This document shows positions 1 to 10,673 of a DNA stretch of 64,000 nucleotides, piece after piece. The stretch covers positions 128,975,299 to 129,039,298 of the forward strand of contig BTPG01000005.1 in assembly GCA_036245525.1 (NCBI GenBank), given 5' to 3'. This stretch comes from Semisulcospira habei. Taxonomy: Eukaryota; Mollusca; Gastropoda; Semisulcospiridae. The position numbers were made by a program, and so were the translations under genes. The notes under the pieces were generated by a model. The model was given only the letters and a program-made list of their open reading frames with translations. It had not been told where the DNA came from and did not search any database. How positions within the stretch are numbered: the first letter of the stretch is position 1; every line of letters starts with the position of its first letter.

Positions 1-2676
1 AACCACAAACTGTATTACAGTGGCAGAGAAGACAAACACGAACAGGGTGTCAGATTTCTCGTCCACAAAGACATCGTAAATACTGTCATGAGTTGTCGGC
101 CAGTCTCTAGTAGGCTTATCACCATACGCTTGAGGGCAACCCCATTCAATATCACCATTGTACAAGTTTACGCCCCAACAACAGACTATGGCGATGAGGA
201 AATAGAAGACTTCTATGACCAACTGCAAGAAGTCTTGGACCAGACCCCCAAGAAAGACATTCTTGTGGTGCAGGGAGACTGGAATGCCAAAATAGGAGAG
301 GACGCTGCTAGAACTGGAAAAGGCACATGCGGATGCTACTGCAATGCAGAGACCAACGACAGAGGCTTAAGGCTCCTGGAATTTGCCAGCTCAAATGATC
401 TAAAGCTGATGAACACGTTTGGCCCACACAAAGCATCCAGAAGGTGGACATAGCACAGACTGAACGGAGAGCACCATAACCAAATTGACTACATCATGGT
501 GAAGAGATGCTTCCAAACCAGTGTGAACATTGCCAAGACAAGAAGTTTTAAAGGAGCAGACATTGGAAGCGACCATGACTTGGTGATGATGACCTTCCGA
601 CTCCACCTAAAGAAGGTCAACAAGCAGGGTCCCACCAGAATCAAGTTTGATCTCGAGAAACTGAAAGACCCAGAGGTAGCGGAAGCCTTCCAGGCAAAGA
701 TAGGAGGAAAATTTGCGCCACTGCTACTTCTAGGTGCAGAAGACACGGATATGGACACACTGATCGACACATTTAACACTGCTGTAACCCAAACAGCCAG
801 CGAGATCCTTGGCAAACACCGACAAGCAAAGAAACCTTGGGTTACAGCTGACATCTTTGTTCTATGTGACAAGCATCGAGAATTAAAGAAAAAGAAATCA
901 GAGGTAGAAGGAGCTAAAAAATACAGGGAAATTAACCAGGATATCAAGAAAAGCATGAAAAAGGCAAAGAATAAGTGGATTGATCTGACCAGTGTAAAAC
1001 AAGGACGCTCCACGATCATTCAAGATAGTGAAGGGAAGTGTCTTACGGAAGACCAAGACATACTGAAGAGATGGACAGAGTACTGCTCAGATTTGTACAA
1101 CCACCCAGCTACAGGGGACCCAGGCATACTTGTCAACCCACCCGTGACCAACAATGGCAACTATCCCACCTTCTGAGAAGAAGTAGAGGCTGCAGTGAAG
1201 TCGCTGAAAAAAGGGAAGGCAGCAGGAGCAGACAACATCCCTGCAGAACTAGTCCAAGAAGGGGGAGAAGACATGATAAGCGCCTTACTAACAATCTGCA
1301 ATAAGATCTGGCAGTCAGGGGATTGGCCCACACCATGGACCCAATCACTTATAATAACTCTCCCCAAAAAAGGCAACTTACATCAATGCCAGAATTATCG
1401 CACGATCAGTCTTATATGCCACCCAAGCAAAGTCATGTTATAGATCTACTGAACAGGCTGAAGCCACAGGCAGAGGAAATCATAGCTGAGGAACAGGCAG
1501 GCTTCAGACCAGGGCGTAGCACAACTGAGCAGATCTTCAACCTGAGAGTTCTATGTGAGAGGTACCTCCAGCACCAGCAAGACCTCTATCATGTCTTTGT
1601 GGATTTTAAGAAAGCGTTTGACAGGGTGTGGCATGCAGCCCTTTGGTCCACCATGAAGCTATGCAACATAAATGCCAACCTGATCAAAGTCATAGCAAAC
1701 CTTTACAACAAGGCCACTAGCGCAGTCTGCTTCAACGGCAAAATAGGAAACTGGTTTAGGACTACAGTCGGAGTCAGACAAGGCTGCTTGCTCTCACCTA
1801 CTCTTTTCAACATCTTCCTGGAAAGAATCATGACAGACGCTCTGAAAGATCATGAAGGAACTGTCAGTATTGGAGGCAGCACAATCACGAACTTGCGCTT
1901 TGCGGATGACATTGATGGCCTTGCAAGAACAGAGAAGGAGCTAGCTCAGCTGGTGGAAAAGATGGATAGTACAGCCATTGCATATGGGATGGAAATCAGT
2001 GCAGAGAAGACCAAACGCCAGTGGCTTTGGCACTGAAATCATGGTTGGAGGCCATAAACTGGAAACAGTTAAGAAATTCAAATACTTAGGAGCCATTGTG
2101 ACAGATGAGGGATCAAAACCAGAAATACTGTCCAGGATTGCACAGACAACAACAGCACTGACAAGATTGAAGACCATATGGAAGGACAGAAACATCACGC
2201 TCTGCTCCAAGATCAGACTGATGCGCTCCTTAGTCATCTCAGTGTTCTTGTATGCCTGCGAGTCATGGACCCTCACAGCAGACCTTGAAAGGAGCATACA
2301 AGCCACTGAAATGAGATGTTTTCAAAGGCTGCTTGGCATTTCATACAGAGATCACATCACAAACGAGGAAGTGGGAAGCAGAATCAGGCAAGCCATCGGG
2401 CCCTATGAAGACCTATTAGCCATTGTGAAAAAATGCAAACTGAAGTGGTATGGGCATGTCACACGTTCAGCAGGGCTTGCCAAAACAATCCTGCAAGGCA
2501 CTGTGCAAGGAGGACGAAGGAGAGGAAGACAGAGGAAAAGATGGGAGGACAATATCTCAGAGTGGACAGGACTGAGGCTGGGTGATACGCTAAGAATGGC
2601 AGATAACAGAGAGGAATGGAGGGAGCTGGTTTCCAGGTCATCAGTGGTGCCCCAACGGTCGGCAAGACTACGGGAT

Positions 2677-2688
<12 letters not shown>
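1..2688 (+). pseudogene. LINE A endonuclease-reverse transcriptase, decayed
   Basis: The APE-like endonuclease reads in frame from base 1, with the YAPT motif near 170 and GDWNAKIG near 280. The frame is stopped by TAG at 451-453, where related copies read Trp, and by TGA at 1174-1176. It shifts frame near 1437 and again near 2020. The RT core follows, with VDFKKAFD near 1600, GVRQGCLLSP near 1770 and the catalytic FADD near 1897. The C-terminal part carries WYGHVTR near 2450 and an Arg-rich GGRRRGRQRKRW segment. Two nonsense codons and two frameshifts mean that this copy cannot make the protein. It would nick target DNA and copy RNA by target-primed reverse transcription. It is not a host gene, although database hits to such ORFs are often labelled craniofacial development protein 2. 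Confidence 0.85.
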
Positions 2689-2725
<37 letters not shown>

Positions 2726-2733
2726 AGATAGAT
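2677..2733 (+). repeat. (GATA)n microsatellite
   Basis: Tandem GATA/TAGA tetranucleotide with one interruption near 2711. It directly follows the last codons of LINE A and is probably its 3' tail. Confidence 0.95.
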
Positions 2734-3516
2734 TAACATGTGTTATGATATTAGGACTGTGTGTACAGAGTTCTTGTGTGGAGCGGAGCGACGGACGCTG
2801 AGACGTCAGTCAACAGAGGCTACCACCGAGGGACCTATTGCGAAGTCATTTCTTCACTCAGGGAGTGAGCGTCTGGTGCCGAGACACCCGGGTCAGCAGG
2901 GACTGCGCTACGGAGCGAGTCAGGACGACGTCCACGGTATGAGAAACGGGGCGCTGGGGCTAAATGGGTTAACCATATCACTGCCAGAATAAATGCACAA
3001 CACACAAATGCAAGAGGCATAGATCGTCATGTGCACCCTTAGTTATGGGGGCTCATAAGGATCTCTGCTTTTGGTGACCTCATTCGTATCTGTGTGCCTC
3101 AAGCATTGGGGTTATCCACTGTTGAAAATGCAGGTTTCAGAGACATTCGTCACTAGAAGTAAAGTGGCTAATAATGACTTTTACACCTGTAACAGTGTAA
3201 CTGTGCACCGGCTATGGCAAATTAGTTCAGCCATGACAGTTCAAGGGAAGTGCCAGACGAGCTTGATGTCTCAGAAGGTGCCAAGCTTATCCATCTCTGC
3301 CCTTGAAATATCATGGCCAATCTGTCTCCCGATCTGATGTCTGAAAGGTGAATGTATTGAGTGGTTTAGCCCATTCACTTACAGTACTCTGTGCAGGCCT
3401 TCCCCTTGAGCCATGACATGTTGATCTATGAGCTACTTGATCAATGAACACAAATTAACCCACTTTACGCATCAAGCCACTGGTATTATTTACATGCACA
3501 AGGAGATTAAACTAAC
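2734..3516. other. RPAP2 intron or downstream sequence, no gene recognised
   Basis: No convincing coding exon was found on either strand. A block ending at about 2972 reads GGGGCTAAATGGGTTAA, the same end as the TTAA MITEs elsewhere in the window. Positions 3007-3070 hold half of another hairpin family (AAGAGGCATAGATC ... GGGGGCTCATAAGGATC). The missing C-terminal exons of RPAP2 were not found here and are expected left of the window. Confidence 0.5.
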
Positions 3517-4936
3517 CTTTGCTGGTTTCTTCTTTCGAGAGGTGGGTCCACTAAAAAATTCTGCGACCTTCAGCTGGAACTCGGCCGTCTGTTTCATCAG
3601 CTCCTCGAAGTGAGGAAGTGGTTTTCGCCTCTCTGTCTCCACATCTTTACCCACTTCCTCTTCACCCAGAGCTTCATCAAAATCTTTCTCCTGACCGGCA
3701 AGGCGCTGACAGAGGTTCTGATACTTCTGCTGCATTTCAGGGTCAGTATGAAATGCAGACGGCAAGTTTTCTTGACCTGTTTCTGCTGAAGATTGGAAAC
3801 CTAAGTAGGTCAAGGTCCCAGGGGTTATCCACTGCTGAACAATTTTGCTGACAGCCTCCAACGCAGATATTCTGTGTTTGCCTGGTTTGTTGGAAGGATT
3901 TATTAGAGGTTTTGGTTGAACATGAGATCTGAACAAAGTTTGATTATTGTCACCATTTGCTTGATTATCATCGGCATGTGTCATTGGTGTTTCATAATGG
4001 CTTGACTCAGTCTTTGTGGCTGTACTGGAATCACATGCTGAAGTCTCATGCCATATCAATTCAGAGTCATTGCGGTGTACATCAAAGTCACTCTGGGTCA
4101 AACCAGCATGAGACACTGAAAGTGACTGAATGTCAGCCATCTTGGACAGATGGTCTTTGCGTCTGTTCAAAAGGCGCATGAGATAGGCTGCTTTTGATTC
4201 CCCAGGCTGCTGATGCAAAATGTCATTGCCTGATTCTCTCTCAGTATTGCTTTTTGTGGTCTCCTCTTGGGGTCTTGTTGTCAACGCTGACATCAGCTGA
4301 ACTGACTGTGCACCTGACACTTCTGGTTTATTAACTTCCCAGGAACGACACAAACATTCATGAACTTCACTCACAAAAACTGATGTTTGTCTTGTGAGCT
4401 TGTCAGCAGTATCATCAGGAATTTCATCGTCATCATCACTGTCAACCTCTGACTTTGAAACACTTTCCATCAAGACCATTCTTTTCATGGAACATTTAAG
4501 AATGACGTCTTCATTTTCATCAGTTCTTGAAGCAGCACCAGCACCCACTTCATCAGACTTCATTTCTTCTGAAGACATCCGACTATTGTCCTCATTTGTT
4601 TTTCCTGATAACATTTGACTTTTCTCTTCAGGGTTGTTTAATTCCATTGCACATGTAGCCACTGGTACAATATCCAGTTCTGGTGGCTGCATGCACAAGG
4701 GAGTTAAAGTCAGCTGAGCCATCGTCTTGTTCATGCCTTCTTCCTGTTCTCCTGACTCTGGAGACACAGGTGTTTTCTTTTTCTCCTGTGCTTGTTTTAG
4801 TCCCTCCTTCTTAACTGTCCTCTTGGTAGCCATGTCTCCTGCCTGTTGCGAGCAGAGATCCAGTTCTTTCAGGGCCAGCACCTCCTGTTTGAGGGTGAAA
4901 TGACTGGCCCCAATCACTTCCTCACCAACTTCGCCT
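3517..4936 (-). CDS. RPAP2: RPAP2 homologue, coding exon 5 (large C-terminal exon)
   Basis: An open frame of 1420 bp with a good acceptor (TTTTATTTTCAG) before 4936 and a donor (AAAG then GTTAGT) after 3517. It joins exon 4 in phase 2, and the codon across the junction is Arg. The first in-frame residues are GEVGEEVIGASHF, so the apparent start at 4917 is only an internal Val. The exon encodes about 473 residues of Ser/Glu-rich, mostly low-complexity sequence with no domain I can name. That suits the poorly conserved C-terminal half of RPAP2, which follows the zinc-binding phosphatase domain. Assignment of this exon depends on splice phase and on its position after exon 4, not on its own similarity. 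It ends in phase 0, so at least one more exon must follow left of here. Confidence 0.75.
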
Positions 4937-5263
4937 CTGAAAATAAAACAAGCATTTCATTTACTTACAGTTTAATTCTATTATTTAGTTGTTGTTTTTT
5001 TGGTGGGGATAGTGGTGGAATTTGGGTGATGGGGAAGTGCAGAACAATGTCTACAGCACAAAAACCAAAGCTGGAGATAAAATCAACCACAATACCACAA
5101 CAGTAGTGCCAGATCTGCTTGGTGCCACCCCTGAACTGATGGCCAATGCATCTCCCCAAATTAGTCCAGTCTTTATAGACACCTCCCAAAGTTGAAAAAG
5201 TAATTTAATGCGAATGCGAGAAAAGCACTCCGCAAGATGCTTCGTACAGACAATAGCATTTAC
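4937..5263 (-). other. RPAP2 intron 4
   Basis: Bounded by a GTAAAT donor at 5263-5262 and a CAG acceptor at 4939-4937 on the minus strand. No repeat or coding sequence was recognised inside. Confidence 0.7.
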
Positions 5264-5391
5264 CTGGTACTGGCTGTAGATAAGATGTCATAGTTCACCC
5301 TCCGCTCATTCTCTCTCCCCCACACCGGTGAGTCTGGTACCTGCTTCTGGAAATGCTTTGATGCCTTGTAGCACTGGTTGCTGCAGAAATT
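5264..5391 (-). CDS. RPAP2: RPAP2 homologue, coding exon 4 (second zinc pair)
   Basis: 128 bp, acceptor TTCTTTCAG before 5391, donor GTAAAT after 5264. It encodes NFCSNQCYKASKHFQKQ and then VPDSPVWGRENERRVNY. This is the second Cys pair (C-x3-C) and the helix that follows it in the Rtr1/RPAP2 domain. These cysteines complete the zinc site begun in exon 2. In the family this domain removes phosphate from Ser5 of the RNA polymerase II C-terminal repeat and also acts in polymerase import and assembly. The match to the family signature FCS-x2-CY-x-AS is strong. Confidence 0.92.
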
Positions 5392-5659
5392 CTGAAAGAA
5401 AAGAGCACACAGCCAACTTCACTTAAAACAAAAGTCTTTTTAGAGGACCCCACCTGTTTTGCTATAAAAATTACCTTGCATATAGCAAACTTCATATATT
5501 TATCAAAAAGAGATATTGGGTCTCCTGGAATTTTTCTTCATCCCAAGCTATGTAGAATTTATTTGATTGAAGTGATAACTCCTGCAGAGGGACTGACCAT
5601 GGTAGAACATTCAAGGCCTAGGAGTGGTTTGCTTGGTAAATTACCGGTATGCCCTTGAC

Positions 5660-5745
5660 TGCTGGAACACAAATGCAAGAGGCATAGATCCTCATGAGCT
5701 CCCGCAGTTGTGGGGGCTCATGTGGCTCTATGCCTCTTGCTGACC
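5660..5745. repeat. Hairpin repeat, family D
   Basis: The arms read GCAAGAGGCATAGATCCTCA and, inverted, TGTGGCTCTATGCCTCTTGC around a short GC-rich loop. Related half or whole copies occur near 3007, 46780-46870 and 47430-47480. It looks like a foldback MITE. Confidence 0.7.
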
Positions 5746-5774
5746 CCACTTTTTATCCATTTCCCTTGGATGAA

Positions 5775-6002
5775 TTAACCCTTATCATTCGGAATACACC
5801 AGTATGTAAAATAAGTTTGACTAAAATAGTTTAAGGGTAGTGCCAGAATAGCTTGGCACCTCTAGGCGCCAAGCTATTCTGGCACCACCCTTGAACTAAA
5901 GCCATTGGTCTATATCCTTATCTGTAAGTACTATAATGTAGCTTGCATATGGCAGTGTACAGATTTGGCACTTAGTTTTAGCCTCAGTATGATATGGGTT
6001 AA
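5775..6002. mobile_element. TTAA-flanked palindromic MITE, family B, copy 1
   Basis: Begins TTAACCCTTATCATTCGG and ends CAGTATGATATGGGTTAA, so a TTAA target duplication with CCC...GGG ends, as in piggyBac-type elements. The centre is a strong hairpin (TGCCAGAATAGCTTGGCACC and its inverse). No coding capacity. It lies in an RPAP2 intron. Confidence 0.8.
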
Positions 6003-6194
6003 ATAAAGATTCAGAAATACACTTAATAATAATAATTACGGTATTTATAATGCGCTTATCTTATAATAATTATAACTCTAAGCGCGCACTCACAACTCGC
6101 ACGCGCACGACGATGATTCACGTACCACAAATAGTGAAAATACATTACGACGGTCAGCTTGGGGTGGGGAGTGTGGTGATGTAGTGCTAGAACT

Positions 6195-6369
6195 ATTTTA
6201 CGTCACCTCCTTCAGTTGCCACATTCCTTCCTTCCTATGAAGATAAGTAGCGGCTAATCTCTCTGTTTGTTTGTTTGTCTATTTTGACAAAGGGTATTTC
6301 CCCGAAATATTAATAAATTGTGTTGTACCCATCTTTTCTAAGCGTGTTTCTTTCTCCGTTGGGTACTTC
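6195..6369. mobile_element. 175-bp short insert with 12-bp target duplication
   Basis: Flanked by AGTGCTAGAACT at 6183-6194 and 6370-6381. The undisturbed sequence is seen in the sister LINE copy near 58020. It has no long inverted termini and no coding frame. It contains a GTTTGTTTGTTTG run and an AATATTAATAAATT stretch. The 12-bp duplication suggests a retroposon; the class is unknown. Confidence 0.75.
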
Positions 6370-6379
6370 AGTGCTAGAA

Positions 6380-7690
6380 CTGTTGAAAGAGGTGAGTTTT
6401 GAGGGCGGACTGGAAGGAGGAGAGAGTGTTTCTGACGGAGAGAGAGTGGGAGAGTGTTCCAGGTGGATGAACCGTATACTGAGAAGGAGCAGGGGCCGAA
6501 AGTGCAGAGTTTGGTGCGGGGGATGAGGAGGCGGAGAGGGTCGGAGCCGGAGCGGAGGGAGTGGGAAGGAGTGTAGGGGTGAAGTAAGTTGGAGAGATAG
6601 GTAGGAGCGTAGTTTGTTCAGGGATTTGTAGCAGAGAGACAGAATCTTGTATTGGATGCGTTGGGGGATGGGGAGCCAGTGAAGGAGCTTGAGCAGGGGA
6701 GTGATGTGGTCGGATTTTTTCTTTCTAAGGACGAGGCGGGCAGCATTGTTCTGGACGGGCTGGAGAGTGAGAGTGGTGGAGGAAGGCCAGAAAGGAGAGA
6801 GTTGCAGCAGTCGATGCTAGATAAGATGAGAGAGACAGATAGTTTGGTGGCAGCTTCGGTAGTGAGGTATTTTCTGATCTGACTGATGCGGCGGAGGTGG
6901 AAATAACATGCCTGGGCCGTGACGGAGACGAAGCTGGTCATGGAAAGAGAGGAATCGAGGATAACGCCAAGGTTCTTGACCGAGTCAGAGATGGAGATGG
7001 GGGTGCTGTCGAGCTGAAGGTGGAGAGAGGGAGGGAGCTGGGAAAGTTTCTGGCGAGTGCCTACCAGCATGGCTTCCGTTTTGTCGTTCAGTTTGAGCTT
7101 GTTTGCTGTCATCCAGTTTTTCACGTCTTCATAGCAGTCAGCCGTTTGAGTCAGTAGTGTTTGAGTGTTGTCGAGTTTGTCTTTGTCTAGTAGTTGTGAG
7201 TCGTCAGCGTAGAGGTGGTGGTGTATGTGGTGAGACTGGATGATGTTGGACAGGGGAGAGGTGTGGAGTGTGAAAAGGACCGGGCCCAGGATGGAGCCCT
7301 GTGGAACGCCGCAGGAGAGCTTGACTGGGTTGGAGGAGACGCCGTTGATGGTGACGGACTGCTGTCTGTCGGAGAGGTAGGAGAGAAACCAGGAGTGGGC
7401 AGAGTCAGTGATGCCAAAGGAGTGGTGAAGGCGGTGGAGGAGGATAGAGTGGTCTATGGTGTCGAAGGCGGCAGAGAGATCGAGTAGCGTAAGAAGGGAG
7501 ATGTTGCCCGAGTCAGTGGAGAGAAGCAGGTCGTTTAGGATATGTAGAAGGGCTGTTTCAGTGCTGTGATGTTTGCGATAGGCAGACTGGAAGAGACTGA
7601 GGAGGTTGTTGTCGGCGAGGTGGAGGTTGAGTTGGTTGAGGACAACCTTCTCAAGAAGCTTGGACAGGAAAAAGAGATTGCGTCTAGTGG
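6380..7690 (-). pseudogene. CR1/L2-like LINE reverse transcriptase, truncated
   Basis: RT domain from SKLLEKVVLNQL through FQSAYRKHHSTETALL, LSAAFDTIDHSILL, GVPQGSILGPVLF and the catalytic YADD near 7205. The frame breaks near 6690-6620. The C-terminal block (YKSLNK ... RTKLCTFGPCSFS ... STWNTLPLSLR) continues in another frame to about 6380. These motifs and their spacing are those of CR1/L2-type LINEs. The endonuclease is missing, so the copy is dead. Confidence 0.85.
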
Positions 7691-7695
7691 AAGGG

Positions 7696-7918
7696 AAGGG
7701 GTTAGAACAAAATGCCAACGTAACAGGTACTCCAATAACAATCATGAGCCCTATAGTCCACCTCTTGTGACTTGTACACCTATGTGATGCTTAGCAGGCA
7801 GTTGTAATGCTTGTTAATCTGTAATTCTGGACTTTAGCCATACTTAGTCTAAAATTACAGATTAACAAAGACAAGTGAACCATTTGGCTCTGGGGTGAAC
7901 AGAAAAGACCTGACTCAC
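7696..7918 (-). other. RPAP2 intron 3, right-hand end
   Basis: Intron sequence between the LINE and exon 3. A short inverted repeat (TTAATCTGTAATT ... AAATTACAGATTAA) lies at about 7813-7866. Nothing else was recognised. Confidence 0.5.
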
Positions 7919-7984
7919 TTTTCTTTCTGTGATGTCAAACACCCGATTGGATTTTGTTGAGATGTGGTACTTTTTCTTAGGTAC
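7919..7984 (-). CDS. RPAP2: RPAP2 homologue, coding exon 3
   Basis: 66 bp, phase 0 at both ends, acceptor TTCTGTTTCAG before 7984 and donor GTGAGT after 7919. It encodes VPKKKYHISTKSNRVFDI and then TERK. This is the conserved linker between the two zinc-binding Cys pairs of the Rtr1/RPAP2 domain. The small size, both splice sites and the exact phase with exons 2 and 4 make the call firm. Confidence 0.92.
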
Positions 7985-8284
7985 CTGAAACAGAAGTAAC
8001 GGACATTATGCAGCCAGTCCCGCCTGAGCAACCACCCATATCAGAGATTTCCTGCCACCTAAATGATAGTTTTAATGATGGGCGACACTTTTTGCCCTTT
8101 GAGACTTCTCTCGAAGCAGCACCTCTCGTTTAACCCATTTAGCCCAAACGCCCTACAGCAGGAGATTGATTGACCATGATAATTCAAGGATAGTGCCAGA
8201 TTAGCTTGGAGCCTGCAGGCGCAAAGCTAGTCTGGCACTACCCTTTAATTACCATGGTCAGTCCACCTCCTGCAACTGATACAT

Positions 8285-8675
8285 GATTGATTGATTGATT
8301 GTACATTGCTTAACGTCGACAGCAACAAGGCTTTCTCAGGACGTGCCTGCACTGCTTGTGAAAAAAAAAAAAAAAAAACAGAACATTGAATGTATGTCGC
8401 CAGCCGGTCAAATACGTTAAATAAACCTAACACATGGGGCTAAATAAAGCTAAGACCATTTAGCAACAAACATCCAATATCAAGAGCTACAGGCAGTGCA
8501 GACAGTAGGGAGAGTTTTAAAAAGGCAAATACAGGTGAATGGACAATGGGTAGACAGAAACACATGCCCCAGAATGGAGAGGAAAACCCACCCTGTGGGG
8601 CTGACCAGGGTGACCCTGGGAACTAAAAAATACCTAACCCCACCCAAGTCCCCCAGGGCAGACCCGGGTGGGGTA
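8285..8675 (-). mobile_element. Short retroposon T (unclassified SINE-like), copy 1
   Basis: Flanked by the 14-bp duplication TGCAACTGATACAT (8271-8284 and 8676-8689). In sense orientation (minus strand) it begins CCCCACCCGGGTCTGCCC and ends in a (CAAT)n tail, seen on the plus strand as GATTGATTG. A poly(A/T) run lies about 75 bp before the tail. No Pol III A/B boxes and no coding frame were recognised. Five more copies occur in this window. Confidence 0.85.
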
Positions 8676-8698
8676 TGCAACTGATACATAGTCGTTAA

Positions 8699-9104
8699 GG
8701 GCGGTCTGTGGCACAGCGATAAAAGCGCCTGCCACCAATGTTAAAGGTGCGAGGTTTGATACCTGGTTTCGGCGTCGGACTTTTCTCCTCTAGTAAGTGT
8801 CACCGTTAATTCAGGCGGACCGTCACGGGTTTTTTCTCCGGCTCTTTCTCCCCCATGACTTTGGTATCAATTTCAGCCCTCTTAATCAAATTTAAAATAT
8901 AAACGATTTGAATTTCCAAAAACTTTAGTAGTTCACTTGAGCTTGCACTTAGCACCACATGAATGTTCTGTGTTTATGTACAGTGTGTGAGTGAATGCGC
9001 ATGATTCACATGAGCGTGCTTGTTGGGTTCTGTTCGTGGCGGCGCTTTGAGCCGATTTTCAATTGGGATAAAGCGCATATTTAATGCGCTGATTTATTTA
9101 TTTA
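8699..9104 (+). mobile_element. tRNA-derived SINE
   Basis: The first 75 bp have tRNA-like promoter boxes: an A box around CTGTGGCACAGCGAT and a B box around GAGGTTTGATACC. A tRNA-unrelated body follows, ending GGGATAAAGCGC and an (ATTT)n tail. It is inserted in MITE A copy 1. The tRNA part is too diverged to be a working tRNA. Confidence 0.75.
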
Positions 9105-9164
9105 TTTAAGCAACATGTACTTCCAAAACTTGGGAAATGAACCTATAGGGCTAAATAGATTAGG

Positions 9165-9353
9165 ACCATCCTTTTCTTGCAAAAGAAGGTATGGTAGCCG
9201 CTCAAAACGGGTTTTATCAATTACAACAGGAAATGACAGTTATCAGTTTTCAAAAATAAATAATTTATATGCTGGTCTGTGACGCTGACCTTATACAGCT
9301 CTTGGAAATAAGGTCCACAATCACAGACCAGTGCACATTTCTTCACCTCTTAT
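9165..9353. other. Intron sequence with inverted repeat
   Basis: Contains a loose inverted repeat (CTGGTCTGTGACGCTGACCTTA with TAAGGTCCACAATCACAGACCAG) at about 9272-9331. It is probably another foldback element. No coding sequence. Confidence 0.5.
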
Positions 9354-9569
9354 TTAACCCACTATGCCCCAAAGGTAGAAATCCCCAATTTTTGGAGTTG
9401 TCCTCTGAGCACTGAATTACAATCCAGAAAACAGATCGACCATGATAGTTCAAGGGTGGTGCCAGAATACCTTGGCGCCTATGGGCGCCAAGCCATTCTC
9501 TGGCACCACCCTTGAAATATCATGGTCGATCCATATCTCGCTATGGTGGTGTTAGGGCTAAATGTGTTA
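9354..9569. mobile_element. TTAA MITE, family A, copy 2
   Basis: TTAACCCACTATGCCCC at the left and GGGCTAAATGTGTTAC at the right. The central stem-loop (CCATGATAGTTCAAGGGTGG ... CACCCTTGAAATATCATGG) spans about 9439-9528. It is in RPAP2 intron 2. Confidence 0.8.
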
Positions 9570-9718
9570 CCTAAAGTGCACGCTCAGACCCAGGAAAGGT
9601 TCCCGAGGTGAAGTCCTGCATGCTCTACCACTACCAACATTCTAAAAGGCCTCGTTTTGTATGCCCAGTATCCAGCTGGCCAAAACCCTGCTTTTGAAAA
9701 GAAAACAACCATTAAGAC

Positions 9719-10461
9719 TGTTACGTTTGTGGTTGCGTTATTCTTTTGAGAACATGTGTGTGTTGATCATAGGAAAGATCTGATATATCCATTTGAGTTA
9801 TTTTTTGGATAAGAATTACATACCTTCTTAGTAGGATTCATTTTCTTTTGCACAGAGATTGCGATCGGTTTTTGTTGCGACGATTATTTTCGCTACAATG
9901 TTGTAAAGTTTGACCTATATTACTGGAAGGTTCGAGCAGGGTCGCGATCTTTCTAGTGACCTCAGATATGACGTCAAAGTAAATATGTTTTGCTACAGTG
10001 AGCAACAATTATGGAAATCAAGGATTTTCCGGAATTCGACAAAGTTTGTAAAAAGTTGCAGGCAGATCTAGAGTGTTCTTTCTCATGAATATTAATGAGT
10101 TTTGGTTACGTTTTCTTTTCTGATTGATTGTGTTGTGTGAATTTGCTGGATTGTTCTGGAAATCTGTAATAGTATAAAAGACGGTGTTAGGAAATATGAG
10201 TGCACATTGTTTGAGAGACGCAGTGTATCAAAAGCGTTAATGCATTGTAGAGGAGACAGTGTATCGGTGTGTGGATGCATTGTGCTGAGAGTGCATCGTG
10301 AGAATAAAATAATGTTGGAACTGTTAGTGTTACTCCAGTGTGGTCTACAACCTTGTGCCACGTGCGACGAGTTGCAGCTGAGTAAATTTTTTTTACAAGA
10401 ACCCCACGTGTGTGCGTCTGGTGTGATTGTATCATACTACGACTATGACTACCACATAACA
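9719..10461 (+). mobile_element. Solo LTR (copy 1)
   Basis: Begins TGTTACG and ends ATAACA, with a 5-bp duplication AAGAC at 9714-9718 and 10462-10466. A TATA-like AGTATAAAAGAC lies near 10170 and an AATAAAATAA near 10305, the order expected of U3-R in an LTR. No internal retrotransposon genes are present. A second, interrupted copy on the minus strand lies at about 56202-56960. The superfamily cannot be set from the LTR alone. Confidence 0.8.
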
Positions 10462-10554
10462 AAGACCATGTTTGTGAAAAGCAAGATTTTCATTCTCACA
10501 AGCCAGATAGGTGAGGCTAGCACTGGTAGAATTGTACACATACTGAGTGGAATT

Positions 10555-10673
10555 ACTCAGCGCTGGACAGACACACAGTTAGATCCCCTGCCCCCTCCTA
10601 TCAGGCACCCAATCGCCAACCCACAGAAAAATACACAGGGGATCTAACTGTGTGTCTGTCCAGCACTGAGTAC
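10555..10673. repeat. Foldback repeat
   Basis: Inverted arms of about 36 bp (ACTCAGCGCTGGACAGACAC ... GTGTCTGTCCAGCACTGAGT) around a loop of about 40 bp. It is next to the solo LTR in an RPAP2 intron. Confidence 0.8.

Larger units (their letters stand above)
1..2733 (+). mobile_element. RTE-like non-LTR retrotransposon (LINE A), left end outside window
   Basis: The element is already inside the endonuclease domain at base 1. It runs through endonuclease, reverse transcriptase and a C-terminal region and ends in a (GATA)n tract at about 2677-2733, which looks like its simple-repeat 3' tail. It lies in the same orientation as the window and antisense to RPAP2, probably within a downstream RPAP2 intron. 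The class call rests on the APE-type endonuclease plus RT and on its likeness to the other three RTE-like copies here. The exact clade is not certain. Confidence 0.85.
6028..7695 (-). mobile_element. CR1/L2-like LINE, 5'-truncated (copy 1)
   Basis: A minus-strand LINE cut off at its 5' end inside the RT domain near 7695. Its 3' untranslated end reaches an (ATT)n tail near 6028-6045. A 175-bp insert interrupts its 3' end. The 3' end of a second copy lies at 56957-58370, which fixes the family limits. It sits in RPAP2 intron 3 in the same orientation as the gene. Confidence 0.85.
8130..9164. mobile_element. TTAA MITE, family A, copy 1, split by two insertions
   Basis: Starts TTAACCCATTTAGCCC at 8130 and ends CTATAGGGCTAAATAGATTA near 9164, with the right TTAA decayed. 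The core hairpin is at about 8182-8268. A short retroposon (8285-8675) and a tRNA-derived SINE (8699-9104) have both inserted into its right half. Confidence 0.75.

Noticed and set aside
88..2688. Host gene resembling craniofacial development protein 2
   Set aside because: The sequence is a LINE endonuclease-reverse transcriptase; such names in databases come from retrotransposon contamination.
2835..3020. Downstream RPAP2 exon
   Set aside because: The frame has no good splice sites in the right phase and contains a MITE-like end.
10207..10647. 146-codon protein gene
   Set aside because: It lies across the end of a solo LTR and into a foldback repeat. The related frame at 56175-56411 reflects the second LTR copy.
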